DNA of 12,181 bases, from positions 1-12,181 of the forward strand of contig CALAUZ010000293.1 of NCBI GenBank assembly GCA_937892105.1. Direction: 5' to 3'. Made by a program: the position numbers and the translations under genes. Position 1 is the first letter of the stretch; the number at the start of each line of letters is the position of its first letter. Of the stretch, positions 7,547-12,181 are shown piece after piece. Under the pieces are notes generated by a model, which saw only the letters and a program-made list of their open reading frames with translations, did no database searches and was not told where the DNA came from. Origin of the DNA: an uncultured Fretibacterium sp. (GTDB lineage: Bacteria > Synergistota > Synergistia > Synergistales > Aminobacteriaceae).

Positions 7547-8731
7547 CTATTTCCCAGCAAGTCTCACGAGCAAATCTTTCTCTCCAAATCCGCCCGATTT
7601 CGTCATTATATAGTAAGTCTTCCCCTTGTAAGTGAAAGTCGTCAGGACAACTCCCTTTTCAACCTCGCACACCGGCACAAGTTCATTCACCCCCACAGCA
7701 CCCATCAGCTCAAGCAGCGTATCTCCTCCAACGCACATCAATCGCGCCTCAAGTCCAGCGTCAATCATCGCCACAGCCGCACCTGTAACAGAACGTGAGA
7801 TGTTCTGCCTCACAGTTTCAATGTCCATGTTGTGAGAACGTATGTATTCCTGAGTTTTCGCCGCCTCGTCAGGACTGTTAGCGTCAAGTATAGCGTTTTT
7901 GCCTCGAACTTCCGAAAGCCATCTCCCCGCTATCTCCAAACATTCTGGACTGCCAGGCCATGAAGCCGATAACTTCTGTTCCGCACCCAAACATACATAC
8001 CCGAAACCGTTATCTCTCGCGTAAGACACTTGACCGCATGTTACAGGGTTGACCGAACCGCAAATCATGAAAAGGTTACGCGGCATATCTGGAAGCTCCG
8101 CACTCTTTCCGTTGAAGCCCAGAACCTTCGCCAGTACAGTTCCAAAACCTGCACAACCTGCCGTGAGCCTCAATCCTTCATCGCCTAAACCTTCAGCAAT
8201 CTTCAGTATGTCATCATCACTTTCAGCGTCGAAAACGTTTATGCCCTTCCTGTCGGTCTGTTCCGAGATAATATCATGAACCCTCGAATGTTTCACGGGG
8301 TTGAAGGGATCTGACGCAAACATGCTCTCTCCCACCGGCACTCCGTCAATGTAGTGTACTCCTCCCCTCGTAACCCTCCTCATGGCCGGAAACGCAGGAA
8401 TGAATGACATCGTGTCAAGCCCTAAAGCGTCCATTGTCCCAGAAAGTTCCGCGCCGATATTGCCGCGGAGACCTGAGTCTGTCTTCTTGTAGACATGGGG
8501 AACGTTGAGAGTTTTAGCCTGGCTCACGAAGTCATGAACAGTGCGGTATGCTTTTTCGGGGCCAACATGCCTCGTCTCAGAGTCGAATATGAGAACGTCA
8601 AGTCCCTCTGCATTCTTCAAATTATAATTGGGTTCGGTAACTACTAGGGATTTTGCGCCGAGTGCGGCAAACTGTACTCCCGTATCGAGTGCGCCCGTGA
8701 AATCGTCCGCTATGATTAAGAGCTGAAGCAT
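7547..8731 (-). CDS. DUF1537-family four-carbon acid sugar kinase
   Basis: A 394-residue cytoplasmic kinase that phosphorylates four-carbon sugar acids such as D-threonate or D-erythronate at C4 using ATP. The N-terminal substrate domain shows ADDFTGALDTG at 8-18, DSETRH at 50-55 and KKTDSGLRGN at 82-91. The C-terminal nucleotide-binding domain shows CGSVNPVT at 224-231, GGDT at 335-338 and TKSGGFG at 377-383. All are hallmarks of the family. ATG at 8731 is preceded by GGAAGG-type purines eight or so bases upstream. It is the first gene of the minus-strand operon, and the PdxA2 downstream would take the phosphorylated product to dihydroxyacetone phosphate. Whether threonate, erythronate or another tetronate is the substrate cannot be told. 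The upstream end lies only about 100 bases from an insertion element. Confidence 0.88.
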   Translation of the reverse strand: MLQLLIIADDFTGALDTGVQFAALGAKSLVVTEPNYNLKNAEGLDVLIFDSETRHVGPEKAYRTVHDFVSQAKTLNVPHVYKKTDSGLRGNIGAELSGTMDALGLDTMSFIPAFPAMRRVTRGGVHYIDGVPVGESMFASDPFNPVKHSRVHDIISEQTDRKGINVFDAESDDDILKIAEGLGDEGLRLTAGCAGFGTVLAKVLGFNGKSAELPDMPRNLFMICGSVNPVTCGQVSYARDNGFGYVCLGAEQKLSASWPGSPECLEIAGRWLSEVRGKNAILDANSPDEAAKTQEYIRSHNMDIETVRQNISRSVTGAAVAMIDAGLEARLMCVGGDTLLELMGAVGVNELVPVCEVEKGVVLTTFTYKGKTYYIMTKSGGFGEKDLLVRLAGK

Positions 8732-8831
8732 TCCCCGACTTCCTTCCCTAAAAATATGAATAGTCTGTGAAGTGTATGTAAATCTATCAGAAAAATTTTT
8801 CCCCGTAAATACGTTATCTCTTTAATTTTTC
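8732..8831 (-). promoter_or_regulatory. Leader of the kinase operon with a weak promoter candidate
   Basis: The 100 bases between the element's right end and the kinase start should hold the operon promoter. On the minus strand, TTTACG (complement of 8804-8809), a 17-base spacer and TAGATT (complement of 8781-8786) form a possible sigma-70 promoter with four of six matches in each box. The A5T5 palindrome at 8791-8800 lies in the spacer. Support is modest, and a promoter reading out of the element is an alternative. Confidence 0.3.
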
Positions 8832-8990
8832 TTGACATACTCCCCGCGCCTAAAGGTGGGGGATTCTAGCATCAACGACACTGCCTGATTGCTCAGGTCT
8901 TATTGTGTCTCCGCTAATGGTTGATGTCCCAACCATCAATATATTCTTTGCCGCGTTCCTGCCCCTGTCGTAGTGCTTATGGCATGATGG
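8832..8990 (-). ncRNA. Putative omega RNA (reRNA) at the tnpB 3' end and right end
   Basis: In this family the guide RNA is made from the 3' part of tnpB across the right-end hairpin, and its guide is the DNA just outside the element. Here the hairpin (stems 8842-8845 with 8859-8862, and 8849-8851 with 8854-8856) contains the tnpB stop codon, as expected. The guide would be the minus-strand bases immediately left of 8832, beginning GAAAAATTAAAG. Its 5' limit is only approximate, and expression is inferred from the family. Confidence 0.45.
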
Positions 8991-9880
8991 ACAATCCCAT
9001 TCCCTTATCTTCAAGTCCCTAACTTCCTCGTTTTTATATCCGCATACATGGCAATTCTGGCTCGAAGGAAAGAACTGAGGCACAAAAATTATCTTTGTTC
9101 CAAACTTTTGGGCTTCGTACTCTAATATTTTCACGACACTGTAGAACCCTAAGCTATGAATCTTTCTGCCCCAAAGCCTGGCCATTCCCTTAATATTCAA
9201 CGTTTCAAGACAGATTACTGCATACTTTTCGCAGATTTTTCTCGCTGTCCTTAAATGAAAATCATGACGTTGATTGTATAGCTTCTTGTAGGCTCGAGCC
9301 AATTCAAGCCTCGCACGCTCTCGATTTCGTGAGCTTTCTTTCTTACGGGATAAGTTACGGCATTTCGTTTTCATTCGTTGAGCATTTAGCATGAAAAAGT
9401 CTGGGCTGTCTATATCGTGTCCGTCTGAGGATGTGAGAAATCTTTTCAGCCAAAAATCGAAACCGACGCTTTTACCCGTTCGTGCTTCGACTGGTTCAAA
9501 CTGAACATCGCATAGCTGAAAGACTTATACTTCTTCACCTTCTGAAATCGAGGCGGTGATGTTTTTACTTTTCGTTTCAAGCTGCTGAAAAACATAGCAT
9601 AAGCTCTAAATATTCTGTCGGTTATATCCTGTATTGCATGAGCTGGAAATTCATTCCAATACGAATATTTTTTCATGTTCTTGAGCTTTACAAGATTCAT
9701 GTTCTTGAGCTTTACAAGATGTTTTTGAAGCTGATACTTTTTCAGTGGTTTACGATAAAACTTGTAGTATCTTCTATACAAGGCAATACAATGATTATAG
9801 ACTATGCCGGCAATGTCGATTTGCCTCCGCAGCCGTCTATTTTTCTTTGAATTATATAGTTTGAAACAAAAAGTTTTCAT
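8850..9880 (-). pseudogene. tnpB: tnpB, broken by an internal deletion and frameshift
   Basis: TnpB is the RNA-guided nuclease of IS200/IS605 elements, related to Cas12. The first frame (ATG at 9880) gives a normal N-terminus up to about VKKYKSFSYA (residue 123), then runs out of frame to TGA at 9446. The second frame picks up around 9510 as DVQFEPVEARTGKSVGFDF and continues to TAG at 8850. About 50-60 family residues between these points are missing, so this is a deletion of roughly 160-180 bases that also shifts frame. The RuvC Asp (codon 9456-9458, GFDF), the Glu of CLETLN (9204-9206), the zinc-finger CxxC pairs and the last Asp (YDRG, 8967-8969) are all still encoded. A perfect 24-bp tandem duplication lies in the N-terminal half. 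The start has no Shine-Dalgarno; TATAAT lies six bases before it (complement of 9887-9892). Confidence 0.85.
9672..9719. repeat. Perfect 24-bp tandem duplication inside tnpB
   Basis: Positions 9672-9695 and 9696-9719 are identical 24-base units. Because 24 is a multiple of three, the frame is kept and the protein gains eight residues, seen as a repeated VKLKNM in the N-terminal part. Simple replication slippage explains it. Confidence 0.95.
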
Positions 9881-9909
9881 AAAGAAATTATAACAAAAAA
9901 TAATAATCG

Positions 9910-9961
9910 CTCGGCTTATCCCCCCCCCCCCTCCTAGCTAAAGCTAGGGGCTTGCGCCGAG
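9910..9961 (-). repeat. Left-end nested hairpin of the IS605-like element with a 12-C tract
   Basis: CTCGGC (9910-9915) pairs with GCCGAG (9956-9961), and CCTAGCT (9933-9939) pairs with AGCTAGG (9942-9948). Between the left stems lies an uninterrupted run of 12 C (9920-9931). TnpA-type transposases recognise such subterminal hairpins. The C run can pair in several registers with the four G at 9947-9950. Confidence 0.75.
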
Positions 9962-9969
9962 TTTTTTGG

Positions 9970-10009
9970 TCAATCTTTCGTGAAAGGTATCAATTTTTCG
10001 TGAATGGCA
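9970..10009 (+). promoter_or_regulatory. Two 20-bp imperfect direct repeats: candidate LytTR operator
   Basis: TCAATCTTTCGTGAAAGGTA (9970-9989) is followed at once by TCAATTTTTCGTGAATGGCA (9990-10009). The cores TTTCGTGAA recur 20 bases apart, about two helical turns. LytTR regulators such as AgrA and ComE bind paired direct repeats of about 9 bases separated by 11-13 bases, usually just upstream of the -35 box. Here the second repeat ends 11 bases before the proposed -35 of the response-regulator gene. Binding by the adjacent regulator (autoregulation) is inferred. Confidence 0.5.
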
Positions 10010-10020
10010 TTCTAACCCCA

Positions 10021-10049
10021 TTGATATTCGTTATTAAAAATGAAATAAT
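10021..10049 (+). promoter_or_regulatory. Near-consensus sigma-70 promoter for the two-component operon
   Basis: TTGATA (10021-10026), a 17-base spacer and AATAAT (10044-10049) match five of six consensus bases in each box. Transcription would begin near 10056, giving a leader of about 45 bases that contains AAGGAGG at 10081-10087. No other promoter is evident for the regulator and kinase genes. Confidence 0.65.
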
Positions 10050-10099
10050 TTTCTCGCACGTTGAGGACATCATTTCGGGAAAGGAGGAACGTTAGAGGC

Positions 10100-10837
10100 A
10101 TGGCATACAACATTGCTGTAGTTGATGATACTAGACTTGATGGTGAAAAATTATGCCGCAATATACACAGATGGTTCGCCGAAAATATATCATCAACCGG
10201 AACAGTTACATGTTTCAATAACGGTTTGGAGCTGCTGAAGTCCTTTGAGCCGGAAAAATTTCACATCGTCTTCATGGATATCATAATGCAACAAATTAAT
10301 GGCATTGAGACCGCCCGCATTCTCAGGGATATTGACAGCCATGTGCTTCTCATTTTCACCACAACTTCTTCGGAATATGCCTTTGACGCTTTCCCGCTGC
10401 ACGCTTTCGACTACGTTCTGAAACCTTACGAGCCGGAAAGATTATACTGTGTTCTCCGCGAGGCAATAAGGATACTTGAACGTCCAGATCCCATCGCGGA
10501 GCTTAGAGTTGCACGCAATACATACACCATTCGTCTGAGCAATATATCTGCGGCTTTGTCGAATGACCATTTCATCGAAGTTGTAACTAAAGACGGCGAG
10601 TGCGTAATTTGCAGCATGACACTGCGTGAAACTGAGGCTTTACTCCTTAGAGACCCCCGCTTCCTCGTCTGCAACAGAGGGATAATCATCAACATGGACT
10701 GCGTGTCGTCATTGAGCAGGGAAAAAGACGCTTTCATCATGATGGACGGCTCTAATTACCCCATACGAAAGAAAGGCAAAAACGCGGTGATACATGCCTT
10801 CACTCAGTACAAAATTTCCCGCATGAAAGAGGTATAA
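10100..10837 (+). CDS. LytTR-family response regulator
   Basis: A 245-residue AgrA/LytR-type regulator. The receiver domain occupies about residues 1-125: acidic pair Asp9-Asp10 (VVDDTR), phospho-acceptor Asp60 (VFMDIIM), a Thr-rich switch region (IFTTTSSEYA) and the conserved Lys in VLKPYE. A LytTR DNA-binding domain follows at about 137-240 (NDHFIEVVTKDG ... RFLVCNRGIIINMDCVSSL), which binds direct repeats through a beta-sheet fold. ATG at 10100 is chosen because the product then starts MAYNIAVVDD as expected. AAGGAGG lies 12 bases upstream, a little far; a TTG at 10061 is possible but would add 13 residues lacking family character. The kinase gene starts three bases after its stop, so the two form an operon. 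Confidence 0.9.
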   Translation: MAYNIAVVDDTRLDGEKLCRNIHRWFAENISSTGTVTCFNNGLELLKSFEPEKFHIVFMDIIMQQINGIETARILRDIDSHVLLIFTTTSSEYAFDAFPLHAFDYVLKPYEPERLYCVLREAIRILERPDPIAELRVARNTYTIRLSNISAALSNDHFIEVVTKDGECVICSMTLRETEALLLRDPRFLVCNRGIIINMDCVSSLSREKDAFIMMDGSNYPIRKKGKNAVIHAFTQYKISRMKEV

Positions 10838-10840
10838 CTC

Positions 10841-12181
10841 TTGAACTTAAACCTCACAATACGTTATGCCTTAGAGATGACGCTGATTTTCCCGACAATC
10901 ATTTTCGCCCTTATGCCGGTAACTCATTGCCTGAAGGTGAAATCACTTTATGCCTGCATAACAGCGGTAATTGCTTTGGCATTATGCATATTCGCAGGAG
11001 CTTATTGCGGGGTTTATCACAAATTAAGGGTATGTCTCGTGCTTGTCCCTTTGGGGGTAATAGTATTTCTGGTGTACGTTATGGCAGTTAATGCTGACTT
11101 CGGGAAAAAGATGTTCTGTTTCTTCAACGCTGTAATGTTGTGCGTAACATGCCCCATGTATGCCTCATTCGTTACAGCCCCCATCGAAATCCTCAACTTC
11201 TCAGGCGTTTTAATGATATCTTCATGCTTAGTATCTTTAGCACTGGCACTTGTTATAGGAGTTATATTCTTCAGAACGCTGACCGTCAAAATCCCCATAC
11301 TTCTTGGACATGACAGCATTCGTGATATCTGGAAACATATGTTCCTCATACCTCTGGTCATGTCTGCACTCATATACTGGATGACACCCATAAGTGCACG
11401 TGTCGTCATGACTGGGAGGGTAAGGCCGATATCACTTGTACTTGTTACTATGGTTGTGGTGATGATATTCGTTCTATACCATATATTCTGGTGGATTACG
11501 GCAAGGCTTACTGAGAGCGCAGAGTTACGCCGCGAAAACGAATTACTCAGTCTTGAGGCAAAACGATACAACGCACTGCGAAACTACATGAACGAGACAC
11601 GTGAATTGCGCCACGACTTCAGGCATCATATTTTCGTTATTTCGGAACTTTCCGGAAATGACAGGATACCCGAACTCAGGGAATACATCTCGCACCTTGC
11701 CATGAAAGCAGGTCTTGAAGGTGAGAACGCCTACAAGTCATATTGCGCGAACCATGCCGCTGACGCTATAGCCTCACATTACGACAGGATAGCGTCATCT
11801 CAGGATACAGTGATAGCATGGAGACTTGAACTCCCACATGCATTGCCGGTGAAAGAGCCTGATTTCTGCGCAATACTCGGCAATCTTCTGGAGAACGCAC
11901 TAATAGCCGTCAGGGACTTGAACCCTCCCGAAAAACGCAGGGTTAATGTGATTTCGTCAATGCTCTCTGATGTTATGCTTGGTTTGTCCATCGACAATCC
12001 ATACAGCGGCGCAATAATTTATGGGGACAACGGCCTTCCAGTTTCGGTCAGGAAAGGGCACGGCACAGGTTTAATATCCGTAATGAACACGGTAAAGCAT
12101 TACGGCGGAACGATGAACATAAACACGGATAACAATATATTTACGGCAGACATAATCCTGAACTGCAGGGGGTTGTTATCA
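10841..12181 (+). CDS. AgrC-like sensor histidine kinase (3' end beyond the window)
   Basis: An open frame of 447 codons runs to the window edge without a stop. The start is probably TTG at 10841 (LNLNLTIRYALEM), eight bases after AGAGG in the end of the regulator gene; an ATG at codon 13 is the alternative. The first roughly 220 residues form about six or seven hydrophobic segments with no large extracellular domain, the AgrC/ComD-like layout. A short coiled linker (ESAELRRENELLSLEAKR) follows. The H-box is LRHDFRHH with His258, the N-box ILGNLLENALIAV has Asn348 and Asn352, and the G-box is GHGTG at 406-410, so this is a GHKL kinase of the HPK10 type. The last residues (FTADIILNC) resemble the final strand of the ATPase domain, so little is missing. 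It should phosphorylate the adjacent LytTR regulator. The signal is unknown and no peptide precursor gene is seen. Confidence 0.88.
   Translation, partial: MNLNLTIRYALEMTLIFPTIIFALMPVTHCLKVKSLYACITAVIALALCIFAGAYCGVYHKLRVCLVLVPLGVIVFLVYVMAVNADFGKKMFCFFNAVMLCVTCPMYASFVTAPIEILNFSGVLMISSCLVSLALALVIGVIFFRTLTVKIPILLGHDSIRDIWKHMFLIPLVMSALIYWMTPISARVVMTGRVRPISLVLVTMVVVMIFVLYHIFWWITARLTESAELRRENELLSLEAKRYNALRNYMNETRELRHDFRHHIFVISELSGNDRIPELREYISHLAMKAGLEGENAYKSYCANHAADAIASHYDRIASSQDTVIAWRLELPHALPVKEPDFCAILGNLLENALIAVRDLNPPEKRRVNVISSMLSDVMLGLSIDNPYSGAIIYGDNGLPVSVRKGHGTGLISVMNTVKHYGGTMNINTDNNIFTADIILNCRGLLS

Larger units (their letters stand above)
8832..9972 (-). mobile_element. IS200/IS605-type element carrying only a defective tnpB
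   Basis: The element is read on the minus strand. The left end near 9972 has a nested imperfect hairpin (outer stem 9910-9915 with 9956-9961, inner stem 9933-9939 with 9942-9948). The right end near 8832 has a hairpin at 8842-8862 followed by GTATGTCAA. Subterminal hairpins rather than inverted terminal repeats, and no target duplication, are typical of this family, which moves as single-stranded DNA 3' of a short target. The minus strand reads TTGAC just outside the left end, a plausible target. No tnpA transposase is present, so movement would need one supplied in trans. The exact left boundary is uncertain by several bases. Confidence 0.75.

Noticed and set aside
9672..10009. CRISPR array from the 24-bp and 20-bp repeats
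   Set aside because: Each is only two adjacent units with no spacers, in a coding region and a promoter region respectively, and no cas genes are present.
11017..11571. 184-codon minus-strand frame antisense to the histidine kinase
   Set aside because: The opposite strand encodes clear membrane segments continuous with a GHKL kinase; the antisense product is Ser/Thr/Ile-rich with no family character.

Overview
The window looks like bacterial chromosome of moderate GC content from about 1,500 onward, joined to a very AT-rich block of eukaryotic character at positions 1 to about 1,500. The bacterial part has tightly packed operons, Shine-Dalgarno sequences, TTG and GTG starts, an IS200/IS605-type element and a LytTR two-component system. 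The lineage cannot be fixed from sequence alone. An anaerobic gut or rumen bacterium (for example Synergistetes or Firmicutes) is a reasonable guess. The AT-rich block encodes an Asn/Lys/Ile-rich membrane protein with a probable C-terminal RGS domain, the style of an anaerobic gut fungus (Neocallimastigomycota). The composition changes abruptly inside a bacterial PAP2 gene, so a chimeric contig is the simplest explanation.

Layout. 1-~1,500: AT-rich block with a 5'-truncated 7TM-RGS-like gene (minus strand). ~1,500-4,169: three tandem, overlapping or abutting PAP2 phosphatase paralogues (minus), the last cut by the junction. 4,320-8,731: a four-gene minus-strand operon transcribed in the order DUF1537 acid-sugar kinase, iron-dependent alcohol dehydrogenase, DapA-family lyase, PdxA2-type dehydrogenase. 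8,832-~9,972: a TnpB-only IS605-like element whose tnpB has lost about 50-60 codons and its frame, and carries a 24-bp tandem duplication. 9,970-12,181: direct repeats, a near-consensus promoter, a LytTR response regulator and an AgrC-like histidine kinase (plus strand, running off the window).

How it fits together. The kinase and PdxA2 form the known pair that phosphorylates a four-carbon sugar acid (threonate or erythronate) and oxidises it to dihydroxyacetone phosphate. The lyase and Fe-dehydrogenase in the same operon suggest an extra branch that releases or consumes an aldehyde. Without the insertion element, this operon and the LytTR/AgrC-like system would be divergent neighbours sharing roughly 230 bp. 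The direct repeats just upstream of the regulator promoter have the geometry of a LytTR operator. The best candidate for something worth following is therefore this regulator-operon unit and its interruption by the element.
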